Source: Hexactinellida sp. DTS-2022 (lineage: Eukaryota > Porifera > Hexactinellida). From it: a stretch of 64,000 nucleotides of DNA. This document shows, piece after piece, positions 32,101-40,803 of this stretch. The notes under the pieces are model-generated. The model was given only the letters and a program-made list of their open reading frames with translations, ran no database searches and had not been told where the DNA came from. The translations under genes were made by a program, and so were the position numbers. Within the stretch, counting starts at the first letter, position 1; every line of letters begins with the position of its first letter. The stretch lies in NCBI GenBank assembly GCA_028753945.1, contig JAPNXP010000002.1, positions 13,330,001 through 13,394,000 of the forward strand. Direction: 5' to 3'.

Positions 32101-35057
32101 TAATTTAATAGGTAGTTTAATATCGCAGCTTTTTCTGATGATTTTGCCGCTAAATGAACGATAGAGTTATTTTCTGGATGCCCTGGGTATAGATTAGGAC
32201 GCAGTGTTAATATATCTTGAACAGCAATCAAAAAAATACATTCAATTGACTGTTGTAAAAGAGTTAAACCAGATGAACATTTCTGATCAATTAAGTCTTT
32301 TTTTTCATGTTTTGATAGATTACCTATTATAGCTCTCCAAACAGCAACATTGTTGCCATTAATAGCATAGTGTACGGGTGCTTTATTCGTATTGTCAGGT
32401 TCTGAGATACTCAAACCCTGTTGCACGAGTAACGTAATGGCATATGGTTTAATAAAAATAACTGCATAGTGGAGAGGAGTTCGTCCTACATTATCTTTGA
32501 AAGTGAAAAGTAATTTAACACTTTCCTCCTTTAAAATGGCTTCCAACGTATCATTATCTCCATTCTTAACTACTAGATGCAGTATCGACTCGCCATTAGG
32601 CCCACGGAACGAAGTACCCTTATCTCTGTTAATAGCGTCAAACGCTCCAATACCGTCAATTTTCATGAGGGAGATTATCGGGATTTCATCTTTTTCATTT
32701 GCTTTACAATAAAGTTGTCCGATTTTTGGATGGCCAAGTAAAATTTGAATAATTTCTTTATTGCGAGTATTGATGGCTGTATGAAGAATAGTATTCCCAC
32801 CTGGGAACTCAATGTCAACACTTGCTCCCATACTGAGGAGACGCTTCACAGTGATAACCTCGGATTTATATATGGAAATATATAATGCAGTTTCATTTTG
32901 ATAGTTTTTCTTATCGATAAAAGTGAGTATTTCAATACTTTGAGCATGGTGATCTGGTAGTTCGATACGGTTTAAGAAATATTTGACTAACCAACCGTGA
33001 CCATAATTCAAAGCCAAATGTAGTAGTGTGTTCCCTTCTTTATTTGGCTTAATTATATTCTTGAAAGAAAATCCATCACAGAACTCTAAAAATGTTTCGC
33101 CTTGAGCATAAATATAAAAGTTAAACGCCAAAGGAGAGCCTTCATAATCCAAATCTTGAATTTGTGTAGATTGATCACACAATTTTGGATAGTTTCGTTG
33201 ATCAAGCTTCATTATTAGCACTGTTCTTATTTCAACCTTACTTAGGCAAAAACGTTGGATATAGGACGGATAACATCGATTGATACTATCTGGTAAGTCA
33301 ATTCTAGCCCCATTGGAAACTAATAATTGAGTTGCCTGAAAAACTTTATTTTGGATACTGAGTAGAAATGGGGTCAAGAAAATTTTATTGATTTTATTAG
33401 TAGAATTAATTAATGCATTTTCCTCGCAATTTTGATCAAATTTTACCACTGCTCCCAAAATAAGCTTAAATATGTCATTATCATACTTCAATAACGAGTT
33501 ATGTAAGACATTACATCCCGTTATATCTTGCGCAGTTAAGATAGAAGAGTCCTGGAGTTCAAGTAAAAGTTCTACAGCATCCTTGTACTGGCGCTCAACA
33601 GCTAACTGAAGAGAATTTAAACCCTTCTTGTTTTTGTGAGCGAAAATAGACGATTCAGGAGTAATTTCCAATATAAATCTCAGTAAATCAATGTTCTTAT
33701 TATTAGTTATGACAATTTGTGCAATATTATTCTGCTCGCTGTCATGGCAACCTTTCAATAAAACAAGTTTAATACACTCTTTGGCCATAGGATCACCCAA
33801 CATAATATTAAAAGGAGTAATATTTTGGGAGTTAGTAGAAAAAAGAAGTTTGTTAAAGTCGTTTTGTGGAATTTTCTCCAAAAGAATACCAAAGTTTGCA
33901 TACTGTTTGTTCAAAATACAAGAGTGAAGAATGTTATCTCCCGAAAAGTTTACAATGTACCAGTCCGTAACATCATGTATAAAGTGTAAAAATAAGGGGC
34001 CAGAGTCGCAATACTGGGAAGCGATATGCAATAAACTGTCTCCATTTTTTAATTCATCGGACTTTTTTAGCAAATTATTTTTAGGAGAAAAAATGTAATC
34101 AAGTATTTGAGGGCAGTTTAAAGAAAGTAAGGATTTAAATTCTGTCATTAATTTCGGAGTTGAGCAATGAGATAACTTGTCTGTTCTTGTGCATTGAATA
34201 TTTTCTGGATTGGAAACTAATGCATAAATTGAGTAATTAGTAGAATATCTAGATTTGTAAATATCAAAACAAATAGCTAATTGTTCTCCAGGTGGTTTTG
34301 TATCCGTAAAATATCCGATTGAAATTTGTCCTACAACTGATTTAAATACTTTAGAAGTCTCATCATAAATCAAAATTTGAGCACCACACTTCATTAAATG
34401 ATCTAGCGAAGATTGATGTGTAGAATACGACTCTTTAAGAATTTTCTGAGTTAGTACAGCTAATGGGGTCATGCCATCATTGTTTCGATGATTAATTAAT
34501 TTCGGATCTAAAGTATTCATACGAGAAATCAGCTTTTCAATAAAGTTTTCGCTTTTTGGATGTATGCAAGCTCTGTGAAGGTATGTATTTCCTTCCGGAT
34601 CAATAAAGCCCCAATTAATTTTATGCGGACAATTAAGTACCTTGAGTATTACATCACTATTGGCAGAAGCGGAAATTAAATTATATAAAAATGAATTGAT
34701 CGATACAAACGGAGTGTTCGAATGAGAATTCCAATCTCTTTTCAATAACTGAGTTATCAAGTAGCAATCAGATTTCTTGAATTCTGTTTGAATAACTGAA
34801 TCAAAATTATTTGACTCAGGGAGTTCAGAATAAAAACTATATTTCGTATTATTAAAAGATAAATCAATTATAGCATCCGGTTTGTCAAAGCAAATAACAT
34901 ACATATTCGATTTACCTGTTAAAAGAGAACACAAACCATAAGATGTTTGCATGAACCCTGGATAGCTGTAATAAAAAACATGGCCTTTACGAAGAATATG
35001 ATCTGTAGATCGATTATCTAAATGTAGAAGAGTAAAATAACTAAACTTCTTACTCAA
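23187..35057 (-). CDS. Giant ankyrin-repeat protein, N-terminal large exon (likely same gene as the TRP frame)
   Basis: One uninterrupted frame of 3956 codons. After about 150 residues of unclear N-terminal sequence it is ankyrin repeats throughout, with the TPLHLA, GNTALHFAV and GYTPLHLA patterns. Five clear insert domains have anchors near residues 1121, 1704, 2273, 2869 and 3468, a spacing of 569-599. More divergent inserts may lie near 240-320 and 600-680. No signal peptide or membrane helix is evident. The first codon is TTG with an in-frame stop ten codons upstream, and the first in-frame ATG is at about residue 36, so an upstream exon probably supplies the start. The frame ends in CFRF, in the middle of a repeat unit, just before a possible donor. 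The proposed role is the cytoplasmic ankyrin tail of the TRP channel downstream. Alternatively it is an independent scaffold protein. Confidence 0.8.
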   Translation of the reverse strand: MSKKFSYFTLLHLDNRSTDHILRKGHVFYYSYPGFMQTSYGLCSLLTGKSNMYVICFDKPDAIIDLSFNNTKYSFYSELPESNNFDSVIQTEFKKSDCYLITQLLKRDWNSHSNTPFVSINSFLYNLISASANSDVILKVLNCPHKINWGFIDPEGNTYLHRACIHPKSENFIEKLISRMNTLDPKLINHRNNDGMTPLAVLTQKILKESYSTHQSSLDHLMKCGAQILIYDETSKVFKSVVGQISIGYFTDTKPPGEQLAICFDIYKSRYSTNYSIYALVSNPENIQCTRTDKLSHCSTPKLMTEFKSLLSLNCPQILDYIFSPKNNLLKKSDELKNGDSLLHIASQYCDSGPLFLHFIHDVTDWYIVNFSGDNILHSCILNKQYANFGILLEKIPQNDFNKLLFSTNSQNITPFNIMLGDPMAKECIKLVLLKGCHDSEQNNIAQIVITNNKNIDLLRFILEITPESSIFAHKNKKGLNSLQLAVERQYKDAVELLLELQDSSILTAQDITGCNVLHNSLLKYDNDIFKLILGAVVKFDQNCEENALINSTNKINKIFLTPFLLSIQNKVFQATQLLVSNGARIDLPDSINRCYPSYIQRFCLSKVEIRTVLIMKLDQRNYPKLCDQSTQIQDLDYEGSPLAFNFYIYAQGETFLEFCDGFSFKNIIKPNKEGNTLLHLALNYGHGWLVKYFLNRIELPDHHAQSIEILTFIDKKNYQNETALYISIYKSEVITVKRLLSMGASVDIEFPGGNTILHTAINTRNKEIIQILLGHPKIGQLYCKANEKDEIPIISLMKIDGIGAFDAINRDKGTSFRGPNGESILHLVVKNGDNDTLEAILKEESVKLLFTFKDNVGRTPLHYAVIFIKPYAITLLVQQGLSISEPDNTNKAPVHYAINGNNVAVWRAIIGNLSKHEKKDLIDQKCSSGLTLLQQSIECIFLIAVQDILTLRPNLYPGHPENNSIVHLAAKSSEKAAILNYLLNYINKENLSEAERKMLLESKNREQLPPLHYAIYNNNIEGVKLLLRQGISIVASFKEELTFFSGKLGDKLLLCQNGCPKPMYLFGYRIKSTTELQETALILTEIPSLQSTEIFQENSVTKVTSIPEDTIPLFLQTYCSDIIDYLIDHRIINYTFSNGATLLHYAAQYSSQHILSYLISRHSLPPTALDTQNNSLLYYALQNKKLDVLGEVSKLLNSEENKRHKNLFDITNSEGKRILEICLEINNPSGFTIILPYISDLFYQNVNKLSLLHLIIQNDQGERFITPFIDILIKRFINSNKLSEFANSTATGDKLTALNLSIQSNNVNIVSSVLRLNPDLSITNKGYNAIHLATSTGNFPIIELLLSHIANSKSAKCTDLIDSLTNDTSQIAPLHISVCKGYNEILNLLLLNNARPDIVNANHQTVLHYAVCNPKIPEETLKLMLTTLLQYPVLLSERDNSGQTPVFCSITHCNLTALTVFLEHPTNIDFSQTDKSRKNIIHLSIECKNHKIWETLFAHLTKSYFFAMKSTFNLIVSISLCMKCRNETAFDDLLGLNPRISISESDWRKLIEISILQIDSIIYLTNIILHLKKNQPKCWKDIYFYPQALDFTPPLLCAIQKGNIKAIEIMISENISLSFLTTNNQLSLYSQVDTKLLVICKKNQNPSLLLIGYKLAISHTTSKYILVELPQLDNTKLYLSSEISVPQNLKNEYTISILRSPCVEPINRVLLPPYVLQLDRNCELIHLAARYGSSEIIQHWLFKQDLTKLDENKNSILYYALLHQTASIFQTICNHMFRINSYNLFNIQNVTGNRILDICIERNDFSSFSLLLDSKYNIELDYVDSKGYNLFHRIILLRAEVTFFKKLHSVFLSNKQYTNLIGNAAGPSNLTPLHLAIVEHLQDYIMFMLENQYSLFVNSKCGNLPLHLAILYNFDEAILNLILDAIPIDKLSDNLNAQNNQGYTPLHLATQNGNTINLKVLLAKGCIRKEIVDSLHRTTLHHALLLKEEEFSPELVQLLLHDTDLHKYKDAEGRTPVHYCIIRSNLRALEAMFKLKKDIDINDRDNEGKNIFHFAIENKVIPIWNRIFTELKACPHYQSIIEETLDNKTLLVYCIIHNNLTAFKDILSLTPNISTTDSQNNTPLHHAGESPEQSELLILLKEFIEKSQEERIKEIFCFQNEDNLTPLHYAIRNNNLPAIKTLQQSQFVFVNMKGQLTMCALNSQLSLKLCRLRNSGNLMMGYKVVFDKITSWILTTIPDMRSEAVLYKDSEITEITKFDLTALQTVLKYPSSEPLIVFLNRKLISKNVKTTSNTCGLLHYAAMLGTIEVVTELCNIMDIFSLDSNGDSVLFYALNNSSSSILDFLINKIVELNKNKPPGVVLLNATNKSGKRLLEVALEIDNYDAFTILLKVEFKIELAYKDVNGCTLLHKIVSGHKNAEYLTGLLSEIGRREPSILCTYANYSIHVSLNTALHLCISENQEECLRSLLTFSPNLSCEDSEGNSPLHLASKYNYESLIIILLDYVKIMHGDLPLFVNAVNTQKLSPLHFAIMYFNSDIMRLLLTERANLYAVNQSGQSVLHLAVESIKSRQEAIQFLLDYERENPNPDNSLIRVQDYSGQTPLHIAVIRNKIEAIQLLLAEKPDLTITDKDQMTVLHRSLCKDHSEIFLKILKVISSENTTDPLHVLNLKDKNGNAAINIAIDLGVETTIVALLKLNPLLNLKNNSGQTPLHLAVSKPVNILNCILEKIKSSFQAEMITYLNDTNSEGLPPLHLAILGNRLESVQKLIDFGAMLSYTDDTGFATLYNGKGGLSLCFAKANKGFFGSFVSIFSKDTLFVGYKMLQKGRWIVSILHRLEETTVIENRELEEFTQSIPDASILSIVKCASTEPIEIAIQNNLVNKERKEGKGKWLNNLASKNGHKNVIKYLCNNLAIEDLCAMVRNGVTNSDTFEATLDFIPTQYSYQKIPKLTDISNEEEKLIYNISTTLCETMRLSLDDIPIDALNKLLTLNPCLNFLYPEANDTLLHLMIKKNKSSDFLEIFFKKIIEIEPGNHEVVTVNGVRIIDAKNESLMTALSLSIQMEQVENIKMLLKYKPGLTSCDGLKNSILHFAAKTSNHVIVGLIIAEIFDSPDLNYLFNAANSDGCIPLHIATETGHLAICEQLLSNGSEFYSRDDALRYILHHAILIQTEVGRTSIINFILNNEKNDKNTNNIVLLEDKEGQLPIHYAVIQKCLASLELLISHTSTIKYKDSKGQTILHLATIHGNSTTNIISCILTEILNQEETNPNSGWVTDRVINFQDNCHKTPLHLCIDNQNHACLKEILTANPNLELVDIEGNTLLHTAVEVNDTCYLETILSKIPLEFVSNFFNRLNSLGLPPLQYAILKNNFLAAEILVNKKATLAFQSDGKTRICVESGKFIFEIVPYKDQCWAGFRISHTNREYLVITDLPDLKNTIFLKHGDARSIKPYRQLTAQNIKQISECQSCDPFNYAIETGLITTDTKLKDGLHVATLIAKHGNKEVVKRFYEIHKDTLYFEKSGNSMVESAVANLNIESLELLLSFLPSSLQPTEPQSQEIASCVKNSLKLSLKNPDTGALNALLSYSNKVNYLYTPYNLTLLHLAIQEQLSTDLLNAIFTKVNAEGTESVFENVKFINKQSESSKQTVLHSCIRLKKKDALDVLLANSPNIFICDVDGNTALHFAVLHTRDLKYVEIIHGFAKDKQKLLNIRNIKGYSALHLAVIGGNLEIVNFLLSSNAEFYPQKSNEPTLLHLAIKLQNDSTRGDVIAALLPYKKQENNQCEITQLKDDFGYPPLHLAVRLRTKNAVKLLLDADPSVLFLKNEDGHTPLHLSVIPQPVATGIKLPYCEVIFNEVLGVIMSCSGVEVCSTCQVNNVICTQDNLKRTAMHYVIQYNNTKALKTLLEQKTCLNVPDQDGNILLHEAVKNINDISCLELVTEELEFRYKDDNFMDCFRF

Positions 35058-35149
35058 ACATTGAAAATATGTAGAATAGATCTCGGATAATCATTATCAC
35101 AATTCGTACTCTATAAGCATAGCCGAGAAAAACAAGGGGTCACTCAATA

Positions 35150-35230
35150 TGGTTTCTACCAAAAATGGAGATTTACACATTCCAGGCAATGGCCTGGAAT
35201 GTGAAAATCTCAATTTTTGGTATCCTAGAA
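35150..35230. repeat. Foldback hairpin upstream of the giant ankyrin gene
   Basis: Near-perfect inverted arms of about 30 nt, starting TACCAAAAATGGAGATTTAC and ending in the mirror GAAAATCTCAATTTTTGGTA, around the core CATTCCAGGCAATGGCCTGGAATG. It is probably a small foldback element. It lies about 100 bp upstream of the long frame. Confidence 0.75.
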
Positions 35231-35273
35231 AAATGTCGAAAATATGGTCAATTTATTTATTTATATACTATAT

Positions 35274-35445
35274 AGTGAACTCCCGTTATAACTATGTCGG
35301 ATATAACGAAATACGCTCTTTTAACGAAATGAAGATTTCCCCCCAGAGCACTAAATGCATTAATTATTATCCGCTTATAATGAATATCCGGATAAACGAA
35401 GGAATTTACAGGTCCCAAACACTTTGTTATAACGAGAGTTGACTG
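35274..35445. mobile_element. MITE family B copy
   Basis: About 172 bp with inverted ends TAGTGAACTCCCGTTATAAC and GTTATAACGAGAGTTGACTG, flanked by TA. The interior has repeated GGATATAACGAA motifs. The same ends occur at 44760-45091, where the element is split by a family A copy. Confidence 0.8.
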
Positions 35446-38236
35446 TATATCAAATTGCCGGAAATTTCATGCTGAGTACGTACATATATGAAACAATGAG
35501 TTGTTTTAATGGGTTTAAATAAGCTAACTTTGATACACCAAAGCGGCGATTTTCGACCAGACACTAGAGGTCGCAACTGGTCGATATCTTGGGCCCGGCC
35601 TAATAAATATATGAGAAATACGTTGTTACAATATTGTGAAATACATTATTATTGGAAATTAATGCTCCATTAAATTAAATTTACGCGATTTACTCAATCT
35701 CGCTAATTTCCTTCGCGTTAATTTCCAGCACAATTAAATTTAACACTTATATTTCCAGCACAGTTATACAATGGATATGAACTTCCAAGCACCAAATTTT
35801 CCGATGTGTAACTGGGTTAGAGGATTCGATACGCCATTAAAAAAGCCATTAAAAAATACTTGCGATTTGGGGTTGCCTCATATTTTGACCAGACTATTCA
35901 TAGTATGCAAACTTGGTTCAAAAATGTGTTATTCCTGTCTACAGTGGAACCACTTAATTTGAATTAATTATGGACAGTGGATCAACGAGAAGTATCGTAT
36001 TTCCTCGTATCGTATAGTAGCCCGTGATATCGCCAATTCCAAACCCCAACTAGGGGTTATTTTGCAACTAAATAGTTTCATTTAACTGTGTACAAATTAT
36101 TTCAGACAAACACTTTTGTAATTTTACCTGTACATTTACACTTTAACGGGCCCTTGGTCTCGGTCGCTTCGCGACGATAACTCTACCAATACACGCTCTA
36201 GCTCTTTTCCAATATAAAATAAATAATTGTAATAAAAGTATGAAAAATTGAATTCATAGTCGGCATACTTGTTTACCTTATCTAACATTTGGAAGTTAGC
36301 CTCTAGGTTCATTTGAATTTTAACAGATTTAATATTTACCTCTTTTTTTAAACGACAACAATAAATATTCACATGGAAATTATAAATCTGTGCTCAGCAT
36401 ACTTGTTTACCTATAATACCCGTAGGAAGCCAGTATCTAGGTTCATTTTGAATTTTGAATAATTTGTTTACCTATTTTAGTAAACAACAACAATAAATAT
36501 TCATATTATAAATTTTAATTGCGAAATTCGAATCAGCATACTTGTTTACTTATAATACCGTTGAAACTTGGTATGAGGTACAGATTTGAAATTTAGCAGG
36601 GGTGAGGGAATACTGTATCTAGAAACAATTTCCAATTTCTAAGAAAAATATTCAAATCTTGCCTTCAAAAAGTGTCAAAACTTTTAACCAAAAAAATTAG
36701 AGGGTTGTCCCAGTATGGATTAGCTGCTAGTATTCAATTAGTATAAATAGATTTTAGTGTCTCTATCATTTGGTAAGTAGGTATTATAGAATGCCTAACT
36801 GAGACCTACATTAATTGGTCGAGAGTAAACTCATGCATCCAATCAGTTGTTTGTGTTCCGTCTGTGTAGCCATAGATTTCTAACATTCCATTGTGTTATT
36901 TGATATCCATTAATAACGAATCAATACAATAACTTCTCCACAGCACAAAGTCAGGGGACACAGGGTTGTACAAGGATACTTAATTTTCTATTTGGAGTCT
37001 GTATACAGTATTATTATACGTACACAGACAAGCCTATTATCTAGAAAATAGTCAACAATACCGGAGCTTAAAGGAGTATTTTCTAAATATATATTAAATA
37101 GACAGCTTAGGGGGACGAAACCCTATTCTAACAGACACCTAAATAATTCCTAACGATTCCTGTAATATAATCAACCTGTGTATGGGGCCTTAGAACATTA
37201 AGTAATGCTCAACTCAAAGGGGTAAGTGTTATACCAATATGACAAATGTTGTAATGAATTTACTATGTGGGGATGGGATAATTAATTTAGTAATACCATC
37301 TTGGACAAAATTCGGAGTAGTATTTTAATTTTGTATTCAATATTTACACTGCTAGTATTTAACAAACCGGTTAACTGATATATAAAATCAGTAACTGATA
37401 ATCAATATTAGAAACGGTTTCTGGTTAGCGACTGACCGAATCCAGCCTGTTATTAGGAGTGGTACCTAGGCTTATAGAACAGCCTACCGTTGGTGAAAAA
37501 TTATGAAAAAATTCTAGAAGTGGCTGTAATTTAAACCCTCTAGACTAGTTTAATTAACTCGTTTGGTACCTTAGCACCTTATAAATAGTAATATCTTATA
37601 AAAAGACATAAACTGGAATTGATTCACTAATTTCTAAAATTCCAGAGTAAATATGTAGAATACAATATGACAGCATTAGTGTGGCACAACTCAGTTGTAT
37701 ATTTTTAGTATTTTACAGTTGTATATTTTTATTAACCTACAAACGAAGCAACTAAAAGTTGATTTTCTCCTCTTTTGGAACTAAGACTGAATTTCATCAA
37801 ATGATATTTCATTAAAAGCTTTAAACTTGCAACATATCAAAAAATATTAATATTGAATAATAACCTGCTTTGGGAATTTGTGTTAAATCACTAAGATGTC
37901 CAGATTGTACAGGTCTGGATGTTTGATTTCCTACAAGAGATTTATGAAACAAACTTAAAGATTGCATAAGACAACTGAATTATAATAAATACAATTTAAA
38001 TTAAACTAACCAGAAGGTTTGAATGTTGCAGATCTAATCAAAGACAATATATAAAAATAACAAATTAAATATTCTCGTAAATATTACAAGAAATATCGAT
38101 AAATTAAGGAGTAGAGGTGCCGGATAATACGACGAAGGAGAGTCTACTGTATAATTCGAAGATAAATCAGTGTAAATATTCATTGACCAATAATTAAGGG
38201 ATGTACTTACAAGTTACAATTCGTGACATTATATTA
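35446..38236. other. Gene-poor AT-rich region upstream of the giant ankyrin gene
   Basis: No supported coding sequence. It contains a short tandem repeat (36230-36600) and scattered repeat debris; a degraded TIR-like fragment near 38110-38153 ends GAGTCTACTGTATAA. The promoter and any 5' non-coding exon of the large ankyrin gene should lie here or just upstream of 35057, but no specific element can be named. Confidence 0.4.
36230..36600. repeat. Three-copy tandem repeat, unit about 137 bp
   Basis: The segment GCATACTTGTTTAC recurs at 36263, 36398 and 36536, a spacing of 135 and 138 bp. Each copy is followed by TAATACC or TTATCTAAC, a TCTAGGTTCATTTTGAATTTT stretch, and ACAACAATAAATATTCA. The copies are diverged, with indels. 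Confidence 0.75.
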
Positions 38237-38695
38237 CAGTAGATACCGGAAATAAGAACGCCGGTTATAAGAACATATCGGATATAAGAAAATTTATATT
38301 GGAAAACGGTTTCCATATACACTGTATACTTTATGCCGGTTATAAGAACAATATATGCAGTTCCCGACGATGTTCATATATCCGGCATCCACTGTATAAT
38401 CATTATTTATTTCTATTAGATAATCGAAAAAAATTGTAGAATAGATGAGTAACTACTAACTATGTACTATAAATAGTGGTGTTAAAATTCCAGGAACTTC
38501 GGTCTCGAAAGAAAATTTCCGGGCTTTTGATAATTTCCAAGGTGTTCAAGGAGGGATTTGGATTAAACTTTGGGTCTAAATTCTGAAACTCAGTTCTGAA
38601 ATGGTGTAGCTCTTTTGGAACTTTCCTTGTCACACATTAAAAAGTAAAGAGGTTATATAATTATTAATGTCACGAATTGTAATGTCACAATTTGT
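38209..38695. repeat. Inverted repeat with MULE-like ends, possible non-autonomous relative
   Basis: TTACAATTCGTGACATT near 38214-38230 is mirrored by AATGTCACGAATTGTAA near 38666-38682. The sequence resembles the terminal repeat of the adjacent MULE (CAATTCGTGACA). It could be a small non-autonomous MULE, into which family C (38237-38394) inserted. Ends and target duplication are not clear. Confidence 0.4.
38237..38394. mobile_element. MITE family C copy
   Basis: About 158 bp with ends CAGTAGATACCGGAAATAAG and ATCCGGCATCCACTG, flanked by TA on both sides. The interior repeats CCGGTTATAAGAACA. TA target site and CAGT ends suggest Tc1/mariner type. Confidence 0.75.
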
Positions 38696-38926
38696 AATTA
38701 TCTATTGCATATTCGTGTAATAATACATTTTAAGGGGGGATATAGACAATTCGTGACAACCACAATTTGTGACAACCGGGGGCTTTATGCACTAAACTAC
38801 TTAAACTTTGCATAAACTAAGTATTTACTACGTGCAACGATATTCATTCTTATCCACTGGAAATACAATATTCAAAATACTTTATTGTTGAGATATGGAT
38901 TATATGGATATTCCTTTGTCTCTTTT

Positions 38927-38980
38927 TGCCAATACACCCTTTGGTAGTGATTATAATCACTACCAAAGGGTGTATTGGCA
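38927..38980. repeat. Perfect 54-bp palindrome in the left part of the MULE
   Basis: Two 27-nt arms, beginning TGCCAATACACCCTTTGGTA, with no spacer. Perfect symmetry implies a recent origin or constraint. It could be a foldback insertion or an assembly or replication artefact of hairpin type. Confidence 0.85.
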
Positions 38981-39306
38981 TGATTATACCAACATAAATT
39001 CAAAAGGTTTGGCCAATGAATCGAACATTGTTCAACTACGAAAGAAAATCACTGAAATGGACGCATTAACCTTCCGAGCGCTAGTTAAACGGAAGAAAAC
39101 TACCTGATTATTACTGCTAAATATTTAACTACCTATTCTTCAAACAAACTCAACAACTTAAACATCAATAACCGATGCTTTTAGCATACTTATTGAAATT
39201 AGCGGCAATAGTGAAGTTGTTATTCTCAGAATTGTTCAAGAAGAGAGTGGTACCAATACGAGTGCAGATATCTTTGTTTTTGCAATATTGCAGATCTTAA
39301 TCTATT

Positions 39307-40803
39307 TTGGAAGATTGTATAAATCAAGATGAGTCTACTTCGTACCTTGAAAGTAGAGAAGTTGATAATGAAACAGAAATGAAATTTTGCCAAACAGAGA
39401 GAGGCAAACCTTGCATTCTGGAAAAAGGTTATACGTATACAAAGCATCGTGTCTCCCAGAACACAATTCAATGGCAATGTGTAGAGAGAAAATCATGTAG
39501 AGCCAGGATACACACCAATGATCAAAGGTAGTTAAAAGGTCCAATGAACATACCCATGAACCTAATTCGAAAATATTTCATTGTAATGAGGTTAAAGCCG
39601 GAATCAAACGAAGAGCAGCAGAATCTCAAGAGCCAACTCGTTTAATTGTTGCCAGCAAGATTTCGAAATTGGAGGAAGAATCGGCTGTTTCTCTTCCCAG
39701 GTTGGATAGTTTGAAGAGAACTATATGCCGAGCGCGTAAGAAGGCAGAAAATATCCCTTCCGAACCAACTTCACTAGATGTGCTTCAAATTCCAAAAGTT
39801 TATACAAGGACTAGTAAAGGCGAACCTTTCTTGTTATATGATTCTGGCTCTGATGCTGAAAACACAAGAATTATTATTTTCGGAACTCAATCCAATCTAG
39901 CAACACTGAACACTTCCTGTATATGGTTAGCAGATGAAACATTCAACCAAAGTTATTTCTTCAATTATATGTTATCCATGGATTAAGGGGGGGGGGGGGG
40001 GGGGGCAGATCCTTTCGAAAATGGACATATTTTGCCAAGCTTATTTGTATTATTGCCATCAAAATCTGAGAACATATACAAAATAATGTGGCGCAAAATA
40101 AAGGATCTATGTCCAACAGCTTGTCCTTCACACATTATAGTCGACTTTGAAAAGGCATCAATTAATGCTTTTAGAGAGAAATTTCCTCACACAACAATCA
40201 AAGGGTGTTTTTTTCCATTTGACACAGAATGTGTGGCGGAAGATCCAAGAATTTGGTCTACTCTACAGTCGCGATATACCCAAGATCCTATTTTTGCATT
40301 AAAACTCAGGTTGCTACGAGCACTTGCGTTTGCTACTCCTACAGATGTACCTGATATATTTACGGAGGTGTTTATAGAATTTCCGACAGAAGCATATGAT
40401 TTGGCGATATATTTTGAAACGACCTATGTTGGAAGACACATTTCACCTCAATTCATGTTCCAAGCATGTTTCCAATTGAAATGTGGAATAATCATCAACT
40501 GGTGAATCGAATCATGGTATACCAAGAACCACAAACGCTATAGAGGCTTGGCATAGATCGTTCAACCATTTAATGTCATGCCAACATTCCTACATCTGGA
40601 AATTCATTAACCTATTAAAAAAAGAGCAAGGGCTGGTTGAAATTAAACGAGCATTTTATATGAGTGGAAGAAATCCACCTAAAAGGAAGAAATATCAAGA
40701 TAAAGAAAAGGCCCTAAAGATCCTGATTGACAGTTATCTAACCCGCCCCAAGTTAGAGTTTTTAAAAGGAATTGCTTACAGATTTGAATTCTCCTCACAG
40801 TAA
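39307..40803 (+). pseudogene. Inactivated FLYWCH zinc-finger / MULE transposase
   Basis: Fragments in two frames read as one transposase: 39307-39531 (FLYWCH finger, with C..C..H..H split at its end), 39540-39986 (linker and first part of the MULE core, LADETFNQ), 40005-40505 (LPSLFVLLPSKSENIYKIMW and IIVDFEKASINAF) and 40510-40803 (GIPRTTNAIEAWHRSFN, the typical C-terminal segment). Breaks seen: a frameshift near 39530, a TAA at 39984 next to a run of 19 G (39987-40005), and a stop or frameshift near 40505. Intact elements encode a nuclear transposase acting on the terminal repeats. This copy cannot make a full protein. It was probably once autonomous. Confidence 0.85.

Noticed and set aside
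8824-35057. Ankyrin frames as a bacterial symbiont insertion (ankyrin-rich proteins are common in such bacteria)
   Set aside because: The TRP channel module, likely introns, a MITE in the gap and flanking animal genes argue for a resident nuclear gene.
38895-39107. 70-codon frame at the left of the MULE as a separate gene
   Set aside because: It runs through the 54-bp palindrome, so its sequence is dictated by the inverted repeat; no domain is seen.
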